Assembly: GCA_025716815.1 (NCBI GenBank)
Contig: JAIXMN010000002.1
Location: 2,046,001 to 2,110,000 of the forward strand
Length of the DNA: 64,000 nt
Source of the DNA: Dichotomocladium elegans
Taxonomy: Eukaryota > Mucoromycota > Mucoromycetes > Mucorales > Lichtheimiaceae
Direction: 5' to 3'
The notes below the pieces were generated by a model. The model saw only the letters and a list, made by a program, of their open reading frames with translations, ran no database searches and was not told the DNA's origin. The translations under genes and the position numbers were made by a program. How positions within the stretch are numbered: position 1 is the stretch's first letter; every line of letters starts with the position of its first letter. This document shows, piece after piece, positions 33,550-47,085 of this stretch.

Positions 33550-36500
33550 ATGCCTCTTTCTGTCGAATCTTCTGACTTGACCGAGTACGCTAGCAGAAGA
33601 CTCCATTGCAAAGGCGGCATTTCTAATTTTGGGAATTCACCTGTAAGTGGTCAACTTGGACAAGTTACAGAACTAGACTTCTCTTTCACCGCACCCTTCT
33701 CCTTCCTCCTTCTGCCCCACAATTATAGACGTGAGATCTCCACCTATTTTTGCGTCCCCGGATTCATGGTTCTCACCACAACGATCTCCTAGGTATGGTG
33801 GAAGCGGAGAGCGCACATCGCGATTGGGGCATGGAGCTCCGCAGCTGCGATTCCGTGTCCCTGTCCGCGTCCAAGAGATTAGAGCCGATCACTTCGAAAG
33901 TACAGCGATATAAATCACAAGGCTACATGGCACGCTAATTTATGGAACTAACGAGTTGGTCTTTTTTGCTGCATTGTCGATTGTAATAATAAGCCAAGAG
34001 AAGAAGCCTTCAAGGTCGCTATCGACAGTTTTTTCGATTACGTGGATTACAAATCAAGCCTCGTCAGCTATTACGAAGCGTACAAAGAAACATCATCATG
34101 TACGCTCATGTATTCTCTATGGCACACTGTGTCTAACTTTGATGTGTCTGCTTATGCTCTTTTCCACTTTAGCTGCATCCATCCCCAGCCACATACGCGC
34201 CATTCTTGCGGAACTGGAAAACGAAAGTGGCACAAATCAAGAGAGGCGCACAATGCTCACAAGGTCTCTAATCTACGTTGCTCTTGGTACGAGAATGGGG
34301 GATCTAGTTAATTCGATTTTGTATTATGACTGATTTTTTCTCGTTGTCTTGATAGGCCAATATGCAGATACTGTCAGCAATATGAATGAAATAAGATACA
34401 TCCGATTGATGCTTGACAATTGCCTTCTACTTGCTCAATCAAATGTGATGGACGTAGTCTTTCACATACTCAAAAAATTCGTCCAGACAGAAAGGTGGTT
34501 AGATTTATTTTACCTTGGCCGGCACATCTCTTATCATCTCTTTGTTAGTATGGATCAAGATGGGAGTAGCCTTACCCTTCTAGCTGAATGCGTCACCCTT
34601 CTTTATTTGATCACGGCATCCTGTTATTATTCGCTCGAATCGATCAACACTAGCCTACGTCAGTGAGCATCTTTATAGGAGATGCAATGTCCAGGGAATC
34701 TGACATTTTTTTTTGTAGTCAAGGAGATTGCTATCTTCTTAATCAACGTAGCTAGTACACGAAAGACAGCATTCACTGCTTCTTTTATAAACAAGGTCAG
34801 TCGCACCGTCCCTTTTTAGTGATCAAGATGATGACGGCTAGGATCAGGGGAGGATATTGATATTATTATTTCCATCTAGACATTATTATTACTCCATATC
34901 ACTCTGACAGCTTTGCTCGGAAACACGGAAAACGCAAAGTCCATCAAAAATGAAGTTAGGTCGCTCTACGGCTTACGATCATCAGACCATGGTAATTCCT
35001 TTGAGGATTAAACTTGCAGGGAAGAAACAGTCAAATTCAAGCAATGGCTTATCGGGCATATTTTCTAGGCAAACCATTGAAAACCTCACCAGCGGATTTA
35101 TACGACTTCAATGATCAGATCAAAGATAAATTTACGCTGTATCAACCACCGCCGTATCCCCTTGGCATTTCATCACCTTGTGTGGTAAAAGCGAACAAAG
35201 AATTAAACGATATTATGGGCATAACTACAACACCAGATGATCTCCTGTATCGTACCCGGTTTCCTGCAAAGCATCAAGTGGATGCGACAAAAAAGCCTTT
35301 ACCAGCAACCATTGAATTTAAGAAGGAACTTGAGAAAGCTCAATCCACTACAGCATTCGCCAGCGGCACCCCCGATAGTATAAAAGAAGCTGGCGACCTT
35401 ATTTTGTCAAACATGTATCTGTCTCTCGGTGATTATCAAATCATCAGAGAACGTGAATATGCGGTAGCATATCGAACGTATCAAGGTGGGCAAGGAACTC
35501 TGCCCGATGATACGGAAGACTATTCCGCTGAAAATCGCTATCTCACCATCATCGATACGTTCTACGTGAGTTTATTGATATTAGGAAGTTAAGAGGAGGA
35601 GGCAGTCATGGTTATCGTGTAAAGAATGGGATGATACTCATTTTATTGCTTTCGCTTCAGGCTCGTATTTTAAAAGAGCTGCCACAATTCGTTGTGGTGA
35701 TACTTAATACACTTGTCGCAACTGCCTATCCACCGTCACATAGCACCGAAGGCGATATGAATGCAAGCTGCACCTACGCTACCATTCAGCGAAACCGACA
35801 GACTACGCGCTCCACTATAGCATCCCTCCTTCTGCTAATGTTAAAGTGGTTTAAAGTGTCACGTAAGTCCAAAATAGAGGTAACAGATATTCCCATGCTA
35901 AGTTAGGGTGTTTATCAGATGTAATGAAGTATGAGTATCTGTCGCAGCTTTTGGTAGATTCAGGTTATATTCTACTTGCTTTACGTGGATTTGTCATGGA
36001 GGATATAAAAACGACCGTATACCAACGCTTGGATAATGACGCTTATGGGTAGCTCAATATTATATTTCGATCGCCTCTTGTCCCGACTAATATCCTTTCT
36101 TCTTTAGTTTCTTCAACCATGTTGCTACAGCTTATGGGGACCATGAGAAGACTCGTTCCTCTTATATATCTCTCTCGGATTCCTGGGAGACATCTATACC
36201 GAAAGCATTCGGTGTTGGCGCCGATGACCAAAAATACACAAACGAGCGAAATATGACATGGATGCTAAGTACACTTCGTATCCTGTGGATGCTCACAAAA
36301 GGGAAAACATGTCGTATCAAAATGATGATTTTTTACAAAGCTTGGGTAAGAGATTGGTTCATTTAGATGGCCACATGATTCCTTTTTTCTTTTGCTTAAA
36401 GATTCGTTGAAAAGGTTCCCTTGAAACGTATTGCCAAGACGTACCGGAACTCCAGCTTTGAGTTGTATGCCCTCAAATTAATCAAAAGTCAGGTGGCTCA

Positions 36501-37463
36501 TCTTGGGATGAAATGGCGATCGGGTAAGGAATCATGATATCGCGCGGCGAAGAGCGAGAAAAATTAATGCTTCTTACTCTTGTATACAGCCAATATGTGG
36601 GTAATTTCGGCAATATCACGTCGATGCACCAGTAGACTTCGCGAGGATTGGCTCTCGACCAGAGAATTTGAAGAAGAAGACGATGACCAGGACATGGTAA
36701 AAAAAGAGAAGTTGTCCTTTTTTGCTATAACCATTAACGGCAGAAACGCAAAAAGATACACGAGTTAAATTTGCGGACACTCATCAAGCTCTATAATGGT
36801 CGAAAATACATGCCTGATCTCTTGATGAATCTCACGGAGCAGCAGCAGCAACGGCCTTCTTTGGATCAAGGCGGAGCTATGCTAAGTAATACAGACGAAC
36901 AGATAAGCGCGGATAATAGCGATGGCGATGGATGGGGCAGTATCACAGCCAATTGTACTGCGAACCGGTGGGGTATCGATATGGGTAATAGCGACGTTGA
37001 TCAATGGAATATTGATACCTCGTTGGTTGGAGCATCAGCACGACCTATCACATCTGAGAACCTCGTCAAAGCGGTAAACCATCTTTATCATACAACTATG
37101 AAGAAACCACGTTCGAAAGATGAGGTGGTCGGCGATGTAAATGGATGGGACACTCCCTTTCAGATGCTCCCGAAAAAGAAGACAACAGAATGGTCAGCCA
37201 GTAATAATCAAAGCGACGATGATGAAGACGATGACTATAATGATTGCGGCAACCAAAAGAAAGAAGATGACCCACTCAAAGGCATTGATTGGGAAAACCT
37301 GACGGAAGAAGAAATGAACGAGCGTCTGACCATGGTGGAAGCGCAGACTGAGCAAAGATGGCTCAATATCGACATAAATGATCCAGCCTATTGCAAAGTC
37401 CTCTTTGACATCGACATCGCGAATGATCCGACCGAAGATGACGCGGGCGACCCGTGGATGTAA
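33550..37463 (+). CDS. FAR11: STRIPAK complex subunit, Far11/STRIP family
   Basis: Scaffold of the striatin-interacting phosphatase and kinase complex (Far11 in yeast, HAM-2 and PRO22 in filamentous ascomycetes, STRIP1 in animals). It acts in cell fusion, septation and polarity. About ten exons are read. The N1221-type region covers IDSFFDYVDYKSSLVSYYEA, then SASIPSHIRAILAELENES and RSLIYVALGQYADTVSNM. The middle has the family's proline-rich turn (LYQPPPYPLGIS) and IKEAGDLILSNMYLSLGDYQ. The C-terminus has NLRTLIKLYNGRKYMPDLL and an acidic tail ending at 37463. The 5' exons are not settled: ATG 33550 opens a Ser/Pro-rich start, but its junctions to the conserved part could not be closed in frame, so the true start may differ. 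Confidence 0.75.
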
Positions 37464-37675
37464 ATCCCAGCACACCCTCCCTTTCGAGAGCGCAAAAACG
37501 CAATGTATATATGAACTTCGATGCACTCCTCCCTTCCGCTCATATGTGTTCTGACATTTCCCCTCCCCGTCCCCTCCTCTTCTTCTCGCATCATTGTACA
37601 AATTGTGATCACATATCTGAAACCGTCGACGTCACTGTGTGATTGCCGCTGTTAATCTAGACACACCGATTAATA

Positions 37676-39529
37676 CTATGCTAATCCAGTCTGATTCTCC
37701 TCAGGACAATAGATCTATGCGATGTTGTGAGTAATACATGTTTTCGGCAAAGCCCCATCATGATCCATACCAATTTATCTGGGTCAAATGTCCAAAGCGA
37801 AAGCTTCTTGGATTGAGGAAGAAACATGTCATTCCACAAGCTCTAGAAGTTTTGTTATGAAGAAATTAGAGAATAATGCTCTTGTAGGCTTCCAGCACGC
37901 TCGTTTTGGTACCTTCGCAAGCCACTGCTGAGCGACGAGTGTCGGATGAAAACGGTGGACATTACTAGCGTAAATTGTGAGCTATCTGTAGATCCGAGAT
38001 TACTCTCTGAGGGATATAGAGAAAGCACTTTACCTCAGGGCTTCTTCGAGGGTATAATGGAGAAAATCGATGTTCGCAGGTGTGTACACAACCCCGGGGT
38101 TGGCCTTGTGACGCTCATAGATTTCTCGGAGGATTCCATGGTAAACTTAAATAATGAGTTCGGTGAGCTTAAAGAGTCATCGATGCAGGTAGCAAAGGCA
38201 AGGGATGCATTACCATCAACGATGTCATCCATTATAAGCCGCCGTGTTGCGTTTCTGTCGTAACAAGAGCAGGGTTCGAAGGGGAAGTTGCGCCTCATAT
38301 TTTCACCGCTTCTTTGCAATAGGCCTTATCCTTTGTCAAGTCCATGAGGTGAGAAACTCTATGCGGACCCACTAAATGAGTGAACCAAAGAAAGATCAAT
38401 TTTTTTCATGGCCTGGAGCATATGGATCATGTTAAGAGATAATTACTGAGGTTGACAATCGCGCGAGGTATTGTCCGTTGGATTCGGTCTAATGCGGGTT
38501 CAAAATTGTTTCTATATTTTGAGGGCATGAATTCATCACCATTTTCGCGACATAGTGAGCATTGGTCATTGGCTAAACCAAATATCGTTAGAGCCGCTAT
38601 GGCGATGTGTGTACATTTATCAAGCTATTTGCTTTTATCTCTCTCACCGCCGAGATTAATGGTGATTAACTTGCAATCGTTCTTGAAGTCTACCCCAGGA
38701 ACTTCTTTATCTCTTCATGCAGCAATCCGCAAAGACAAAAATACAAATCAGCTTGGGCATTGAGATAAGGCATATAAAATAATATTAAACTTGCGTTTAA
38801 TAATATAATCAAGCTCAAAGTGGATATGACGTGACATTGCACCACCAAGGGCAGCATTCAAATTATCCAGGGATGGCACATCTAAAACCGGGCTGCTTTA
38901 GTAACGCGTACATATAAATTACATAGGGTTGATTTCCGCGTTCATGCGACACTTGCACGGATAATCCCCAAGACCGAGTCGTCTCGTGCAGTTATGATCT
39001 ATAAAGAAAACTTTATGTCAACCATTTCTGTTTAATCCTCGGGCCGTTTCGTACCATCGCACCGAGAGCTGGCACGTTGGACCAACCGAGGCCCCTTTGA
39101 TATCAGGACTATAATTCTTGAAAAAGTTGGGTAAAGATTTTGCGCTCTTGTCGCCACCCATGCCCTCATATTGCATGATCATCGGCGGCGGTTGCGTGGC
39201 GTTCGTTTTATACACGCGCGAAGCAGTTACATAGCTGAAAGATACATTTAACAGTGTTTATCCGCCGTCACCGCAGTCACAGCCATCCGCAGAGATGGTC
39301 CCGTGTCATTAAAGTGTTCTATCGTTTTTGCTAGACATCTAAAAGACTGTCTTTATCTGTCACCAGTTGCTGCGATAACTTTGATATCGTCTGGTCGAAC
39401 GTCATTTACATTGGTTGCTCCGTAAGTTCGCGGCGTTAGGGCTGGACATGCCTCGATATCAGATGCCCATAAGGCCTTTACTGAACTAGTCAATGCGACG
39501 AGCCAGCACAGTGGAAGAAGGAGGATCAT
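37676..39529 (-). pseudogene. Decayed phospholipase B1-type SGNH esterase (copy B)
   Basis: Recognisable from ATG 39529 (signal-like MILLLPLCWLVALTSSVKA) to the family C-terminus IYCPEEN near 37710. Disabling changes: the first intron donor after GTGACAG reads ataaag in place of gt/gc; the block around LTKDKAYCKEAV runs into a TGA and the homologous reading changes frame; and block V reads NVHRFHP in place of NVDCFHP, losing the catalytic Asp. The exon 2 glycine block is also shortened (EGMGGDKSAKSL). Partial homology remains in VPSLDNLNAALGGAM and in the NDQC piece. It looks like a dead paralogue, though no transcript data exist to exclude a remodelled product. Confidence 0.8.
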
Positions 39530-39941
39530 CGTTCGGGTATCTATTTTTTGCTCTCTTTGCCTCTCAAGAAAATAGAGAAAATGATAGAGAGAACATAAGC
39601 GACTGTAATAAAGAAAAAATTCTTATAATAAGGGATGTGAGAACCCGATGCTCTTCTTGCGATTGCTCTACCAGTACGGCTGCAGGGAGACAGTCTGGGG
39701 AAGCATGAGAGGTGATCAGCATTTCTTACATATGCCCCTGCGTATATATTTAGAGATGTATAGAGATAAAATGAAAGACCAAGTGTTGGAAAGTCTTGCT
39801 TAAGAATTGATACAGTGCTCACTTTAAATGATAAAAATTTTACTATTAAATAATGCAATTTACCATCCCGGCAGATTACACCATGACTCCACTTCTACAG
39901 AAGTCCTCTTTTACTTGCTATGTGCTGGGTATTCAGAAGTT
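39530..39941. other. Gap between esterase copies B and C
   Basis: AT-rich, no gene recognised; contains the upstream region of copy B and the 3' end of copy C. Confidence 0.4.
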
Positions 39942-41789
39942 TCAGTCAATCCTGATCCTGTCGTTATCGGTCGGACAATAGATCTAACAAGAGAGTTGTG
40001 GCAGTTAGTGCGATGCATTATACATGTATATATGTATAATCGTACCGTCTCATTTTCATCAAACGTCCAGATCTTCAACTTGCTTGACTGAGGCGAAAAA
40101 AGGTCATTCCAGAGACTCTGTTATTCAAACATAATATGTTTTAACCCACACATTCATGTCTTAATCAATATGCGAGATGCAAAGATTTCTTTATCACCTT
40201 CGCGAGCCATTGATGTCCTACAAGCGTAGGGTGGATGCAATCTACGTTGCTGTGGCGTAGGCGAGATATTAACTAATGATCATAAAAATCCATCGATATC
40301 AAAGAAATATGGAGAATACCTCAAGACAACCTCGAGTGGATAATTCAATATATCCAGGTTGGCAGGTGTGTACACCACGCCAAAATTCGGATCGGGATTG
40401 GCCTTGTAAAACTCGTAAATCTCCATAATCTTTTGGTTGTAACCTATATCACCCAAAGGGAGGAGGACGAGCAAGATATTCGATGATCAGTACTGCTTTC
40501 TTCAAGGATATCGACATGAAAATACCAGTAACAGCGTTATCCATGACCGTTCGATTGGCGTCACCGCCTACAAAGCACGAACAAATATTTGGAAGCAACA
40601 GCTTTGTTATATCAATCGTGATTGGGTGGCAGTACGGTTGATCCTTGGTCAATTCGTAGATGAGCGATACTCTCATAACCCCCACTAAAGTGGTTATGTG
40701 ATTAGCGATATAAGAGCAAATGCGCACATTGAATTGCAGCAATTAATTCGTACTGATATTAACAATGACACGCGGCACGTTCTGGTGAATACGCTCAATG
40801 ATAGCTTGAAGATTGGCGCCGTACCTCTCAGGGGTAGAGTCCTCGGCTCTATCTCCGCCGCATAGTGCACATTGATCGTTGCCTAGCAAAACCAGAAGTG
40901 AGTCGTCGATTCATGCAATTTAGCGCTCCGTTTTTGGTCCACAACCTCCAATATTCACAGTGATCAGCTTCCAGTCATTAGTAAAATCTAGACCAGGCGT
41001 TTCCCGTAAACCTAGACGTAGAAAATTGTTTTAGTAGGTAGGACAGAGAGCTTTCTAGACAATGGGTCGGGAATATTGCATGAACCCACGAGAGATAAGG
41101 TAATCTAATTCTGTGTTTAGATTTGCTGAGATTGCGCCATTGATCGCGGCGTTCAGGTTATCCAGGGAAGGCACATCTGTGTTGTCGTTGTTTACATCAG
41201 TACTCATTCTTTCTCTCTTATTTTCAGTAATCTCATTTCTTACAAGGTAGGATTCCGGGTACAATGCCGCATCCGCTATCTATCATAAAAGTATACGCAT
41301 TTATTATCATTCCATACACAAGACCCAACCTTTTTTTTTTCTTTTTTATTACCCTCGCAATGGCTGGAAAGTCGTTCACCGAGAGATGCGCCTTTGATGT
41401 CAGGACTGTACTTTTCAAAGAATTTCGGTAGAGTCGTTGCGCCCTCGTCGCCACCCATAGCAAAACTAGACCCCTCATACTGCATGAGCGGTGGTGGGAG
41501 CAATCGAGTGTTTGCCCTGTACATACGAGCAGCTGTCATGTAGCTGTTGTGTTGATTAGCAACGCTTTGAAGGCATACTGCTCCTAACCTTCGCAAGAGA
41601 AGGAGGGTGTGTGTATATGTACCTGTCGCCCAAACCAGCAATGGCTTTGATATCGTCTGGACGAACATCATTCACGTTGGTTGGTCTGTCGATACGGGGA
41701 GTCAAAGCAGGACATTCATCGATACTAGCCACCCTCAAGGCACGTATTCCCGGGAACGTAAACAAATAGCATAATGCCAGTAACAACAT
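39942..41789 (-). CDS. Secreted SGNH/GDSL esterase, phospholipase B1 type (copy C)
   Basis: Intact-looking member of the local family. Signal peptide MLLLALCYLFTFPGIRA from ATG 41789. Block I GDSYMTA is rebuilt across intron 1 (gtacat donor). The exon 2 block has MQYEGSSFAMGGDEGATTL. Block III is rebuilt as NIGGNDQCALCGG across a further intron. Then come LTKDQPYC, GVVYTPANLDILNYPLE, and block V NVDCIHPTLVGHQWLAK with catalytic Asp and His. The C-terminal exon ends IYCPTDNDRIRID with TGA at 39942-39944. About eight exons. The first coding exon contains NVNDVRPDDIKAIAGLGD, shared nearly word for word with copies B and D, so these three are the closest relatives. Confidence 0.8.
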
Positions 41790-43017
41790 CTCGGGTAACT
41801 TAAAATCGCTGAGCGATGATGTGAAGAAAAAAAAAAGAAGATGAAGATTGAGAAGACGTCCTTATGCATACAATAAATTGACGGCAGAGCAGGGGGCAGG
41901 ATAGGGTACAGAGAAGCTTCACAGAAATCGCAGTCTTATGAGAGTTTAACTTGTGATGGTCATATCAATCACGCTTGCAGGACCGCCAAGGTTACTCATG
42001 ACAGGCACAGCTGTATTATTCAACTTGTGACCAAAGTACGTAGCTACGGGTCATACATGTTCTCATTTCTGTTCAGGTCGGAATGGGAGAGGAAGAAAGT
42101 ATAGGAAGATGGCTGCAGGGGAAATGGGATCTGGCATTCAATGTTCACACGCCTTCGTGCATTTCTCCTCATTATCTAATAATCCTCACTCTTCCGAGCA
42201 AACAAAGCTGTCATTAGAGCAGTAATGGCTGGAAATTTTATTTGTCCTACTATATTAGACGGAATGAATGACTTCCTTGATTCTAATAACATGACGTTCG
42301 TCGCAGAGGTCGATACGAATTGTGGCATTCACTATACTGCGTTATAACCAGATCCATTTCCACAGACTTCTCACTCTATTTTCCTTTCACTGAGTTTTTA
42401 TGAGGTTTTACCGACATGGGGATGGTTTGAATAGATCAAAGACACATAATCTATGATATCGGTCACCTGCAGACGAGTATGTTATCCATAACAGCGCAAC
42501 CATCTCAAAGTGTCCACGTCTATAGGGTGTATCCTATCGACTTTTCGGATTCATTCCATAAATCATATAAATGTATAGTGAGGTGAAATTCATTCCAATT
42601 TCATGGAATAAAAGTTATCCACCAATCTCATCGTATTCTTCCCATTCACCCTTATATATAAACACATAAAACACCAGAAAGCCGATTGACAGTTTGAGAC
42701 GAGAGAACAAGATGCCTTATATAGTCATTTCTTGACAAACTTGTAACTATAAAACCCTTCAGAGCTGTTAGATAGAGCTAAGTTTTATATTTTTAGAGTT
42801 GGGTCAGAATGCCTAAACTCTGAGATCACGTACCGGTACCACTGGTTATAAATGCTAACTAAAGATCCCCTTTGTTATCAATAGACGGTCAACACTGAGT
42901 TCCATCCAAGGTGCGACTCGAAGATAATATTTAAAAGGGGCCCCCAAATTGCTATGATTCTGTTGTTCTTTTTTTACTTGCTTTCTAAGATATAACCAAT
43001 ACAGGTACAGGGCACTG
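41790..43017. other. Gene-poor gap between esterase copies C and D
   Basis: AT-rich, no coding region or repeat family recognised. Confidence 0.45.
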
Positions 43018-44845
43018 CTAATCAATTCGAATTGTATCCTCATCAGTCGGGCAATAGATCTTGACGAAACCAAATCAGAATCATCATATAAAATCTCTCA
43101 AAGTGCATACCTTTTCATTCGCATTAAATGTCCAGGTCTTCCGTTTGCGCGACAAGGGAAAAAACAAATCATTCCACAAGCACTATCATGATCATCAGAA
43201 GATATCCATTTAATAAGAGATTTGCGGAAGATCGTCTCCTGGAATATACCTTTGCGAGCCATTGGTGGCCGACAACGGTTGGGTGGATGCAGTCCACATT
43301 GCTATGAAGCAATTGATGCCGGATATATATAGACAATCCATATTCTGAGAATTTGTGGAACAAAAATTACCTCAACACCTCGCTGAGAAGATATGTGGAC
43401 GTGTCCAAGTCTGCAGGAGTATAGATCACACCAAAACCTGGATCGGGATTGGCATTATAGTATTCATGTATTTCTCTAAGCTTTTCAGAATAGCCTGCGG
43501 GTGTCCCAATGCTGTTAGATTGAATTCCGACTGCAAAACAAAAATAAAAAGTCCCTCAATTACCATCGACTGCATCATCCATGGCTTGAGGGTTGGGGTT
43601 TTGGCCCTCGAGGCATTCACAAACGTTCACAAGGAGGGCGCTGCTATTGCCACCAGGAGGATAACAATACTTGCGTCCGACTGTAATGTTATAGACCTTG
43701 GACATTTTCTGCGGGCCCACTAAATTGGGAAATATAAAATAAGCTTCATGAGCGTCGAGTTAAATGATATGCCTGCCGCATGCGCCTTACAAAGATTGAC
43801 GATAACACGGGGCACATTTTGATGGATACGCTCTACAGCCGCGCGCACAAATGCACCGTACTTTTCAGGAGAAGCAACGTCGGCCCTTGGGCCTCCACAT
43901 ATTGAACATTGATCGTTTCCTGGATATTATGGAGAGTTTTAGCATTTCTACAATGGCATACACTTGAAGACGCATGAGGGGTTTAGTACCACCGATATTG
44001 AGGGTTATCATCTTCCAATCGTTTTCAAAATCCAGCCCATGCATGCGTCGGAGACCTGGTGCAGCAATCGTCCGATTAGTGATATCAGGACGACCATTGC
44101 TATCGCAGAGATCTACTTGTACTTACTCAGGATAAGATAATCAAGCTCTAGGTCCAGGTTGACCGCCATTGCACCGCTAAGAGCAGCATTTAGCTGGTCG
44201 ACATTTGGTATATCTGGTTTTTTTTTTGGTTTGATGCTTAATTATATTTATCGGTTCTAGCGGCTCTCCATTATTTTCTCTGGTTTGCTTACAAGGGTTG
44301 CCCACATAGGTACCAAAGCCACATCCAATCTCTATCCAGCGTCTTTAGCTCTTTCCTTTATCCTCCATATGTCCGTGTATTTTAATTTTCAATGGTTGGA
44401 TACCTGTGCAGTGAGAAGTAGGTCTTTGGCCGATCGATGCACCGGTGATATTTGGACTGTAGTGCTGAAAGAACTTTGGGACTGTTTTCGCACCCGGATT
44501 TCCACCCATGGCGTAACTTAATCCGCGGTATTCCATAATAAGGGGTGGTGGTAGAACTGTATTTTCCGCGAACATGCGTGCACCAGCCATATAACTACAT
44601 CAAGAGAAAGGATATCAGGCGGAGTTTTCAAAACGCAACCATCACGTTATAGACACTTGCCTATCGCCCAAGCCAGCAATGGCTTTGATATCATCTGGTC
44701 GCAGAGTTCTGACATCGAATGGTTGCTGCGTACGAGGTGTCAGCGGGGGACACTGATCGATGCTCATTACTCTCAGGGCGTTTGCACCTGAGGTTGTGAC
44801 GAGAAAGCTCAGTGCAAGGAAGCGGAAAATGTTGATGCACATCAA
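43018..44845 (-). CDS. Secreted SGNH/GDSL esterase, phospholipase B1 type (copy D)
   Basis: Intact-looking member. Signal peptide MMCINIFRFLALSFLVTTSG from ATG 44845. Block I GDSYMAG is rebuilt across intron 1, whose donor is GC (GATAG|GCAAGT, intron starting at 44660). Other copies have GT at this site. Following blocks: GLSYAMGGNPGAKTV, FENDWKMITLNIGGNDQCS, GFGVIYTPADLDTSTY, and NVDCIHPTVVGHQWLAKV with catalytic Asp and His. The C-terminal exon IYCPTDEDTIRID ends with TAG at 43018-43020. The middle Cys-rich stretch CECLEGQNPNPQAMDDAVDG differs most from the other copies. Confidence 0.8.
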
Positions 44846-47085
44846 TTAGGAAGGACTGGTATATGAAACCAAGGATCAAAAGTCTTGCTTTAATATACTT
44901 GCTACAATCCCCTTCAATGTACCTTGCAACTTTACATGTATGTCGTGCTGAGACAAAGTTTTATTTGTAACTCGCGCATGACCATCCTACATCATTAATA
45001 TCAGATGCGAATACATGCTGTCTTGTTCAGAACACTTCAATCGGCAAGGAGTGGAATAACGAGAATAGATAGAAAAACTAGAACGGAAACACCCAAAAGA
45101 AGCCTTTAATGAATGATCGTAACGTGGCTTTTGAATGGTCGAGTGTGATATGCAGCCTTTGTATAAAAAAGGGACCCTTACACTTCTACTTGTTGCCCTG
45201 GTAAGACCTTTTGATTTTGCAAAAATCAGGTCGGATCAAACCCAAAAACTTTTTTGCGTTTTAAGTGCAGTAACTAACGTTCGAAAAGGGATGTATTTCT
45301 CAAAATACTTTGGCTTTCCACGTGAATATAGCCCCACGCGATTAATGCATGTACGTTTGTATACGTCTTGTGGAACACTTTGTTACTTGGTTTGGGCTAA
45401 TAGCATTAAGCTTCAGCAGAACGTGCCATTGATGGAAATAACTTTCCTCCATCAATGGGACATGTTCAAAGGTTGCAAAGAATCAAGGAATGTATCACGT
45501 TCAGCAGTGGGGGGGGGGAGGAGACATTATCCACGATGGCAGCAAGACTGCCTATATCATTTGATGCTGAGATGGTGATTCTGGACTAATCAATATCTTA
45601 GATGTTGATCAGATGACCTTGAAGAAGTGTTCAGAAACGAATACATATCTCTATCAAATTATTGAAGCTGGATCTAGTCGCCCTGATAGTCGAGGATAAG
45701 GTATTAATGAAATATAGACAAGGTAGCGCGACAAGGATAGCTGGTTTGTCAAAATTTTCTTTAGCAGTTGTAACTTGGCAACGTCTCTCTGCTTATTAGC
45801 CGGGGGCAAGCCAACGTAGATGGTAACATATTACGAACAAAGCCACTGATGTATGCCTGCTTAGCAGACTATACAGCTTGTTGCACCAAGTATTTAGTCA
45901 CATACGATCATGCATAAATGTGGTATCGCCAAAGTATATGCAAGTAGTGTGATGCTTTTTGCATTGCTTTGCGCGTGGTAAAAAAAAACAGCCACGGTAT
46001 CCCAGTCATAACACTCAAATAAAGATGGTATGAACACCGTCTTCGCGTGCGGCTAGGAGAATTCGAACTTCTTAATATTTACAATAATGGCGAAGATCGC
46101 CAGTATGCTTTGTATGCTGGTAACTACATCCAAAGCATAATAGTGCATATATATTTAGGGATCTCTATTAGTTCTTATACTAAATCAGCCGCGTATATTT
46201 TGAAGAGGGCATTTATCGCCATTCCGCAGATCCGTTCAACATTTTGGCGGCTACTCATGTCCATCTGAGTGCGGGTAGAAGTTTGCTGTCGTCTCAGCAA
46301 TGGAAAATTCGATTTACTGCACTGTTTACTCAGCGTCTTGTGCTTATTGATCACCGGTACTTGAGTTTGATGCAAGAGTCTGATGTAATTCCATTTATAG
46401 CATATCAGAGTGGAGACACTGACTTTGTACATAATGCAAGATGATATGCCGAAGACTCCCACTCAAAAATCAAAAAGAGAGAGGCAAACATAACAGGCGT
46501 ATGTTCATGGGATAAACTGATATACAACTTTTTTTTCTCCCACTCTTGCCTCATCATCGCTCATCGACTGAAGAAAAAAGATATTGCACCTTGTTCCTTT
46601 CTTTTTTTTTGACCTTCACTCGGCTCATCAATGAGTTACAGGTCTACTTGTTTTGTTGCTCTGTATATTCATTAAGATGTATCGATGCCAATGGTAGCTG
46701 GATACCAAAGGGTTATGTATCTGGTCAACAATGGTAATTTCCAATCTCGTTGATCAGATGCACCAGATTTCTTCTACTGACACTGGCATGGGAAAGGGTG
46801 TCTTTCGGGCTGCACGAATTTCCATCTGTACGAAAATGAAAATATCGGTGGTTCGTGAGAGTTCAGTATATGTATTCATGCTGGCCTTTCCACCAATCAT
46901 AGAGAAAGAAAGACAACTGCGATAGGAGCATGAAGTACACTCGTATTCAAAGGAAGATTGATGATATTGATAACAGCATGTCAACTATTTACGACTTAAT
47001 TTCGTGATGGCAGTGAATAGGGATATAAACAGGATCATATCGAGCTACGGTCATCCAGTTATATTCACGTCCTTGCACCAGCACA
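44846..47085. other. Gene-poor gap between esterase copies D and E
   Basis: 2.2 kb without recognised genes. An open frame at 45135-45578 has no ATG-led similarity I know and overlaps a small perfect inverted repeat (45426-45436/45448-45458). Confidence 0.45.

Noticed and set aside
33956..34333. 125-codon open frame through the FAR11 region
   Set aside because: Its right half is the real FAR11 exon frame, but the left half is intron read-through; splicing at about 34100-34171 joins the conserved pieces better.
39320..39370. AT-AC (U12) intron in esterase copy B
   Set aside because: The donor ataaag does not fit the U12 consensus atatcc, and copies A, C and E use GT and copy D uses GC there; donor mutation is simpler.
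45135..45578. 147-codon open frame in the gap between esterases D and E
   Set aside because: It has a non-ATG start, no signal, domain or family I recognise, and spans an inverted repeat and a G-run; best explained as chance.
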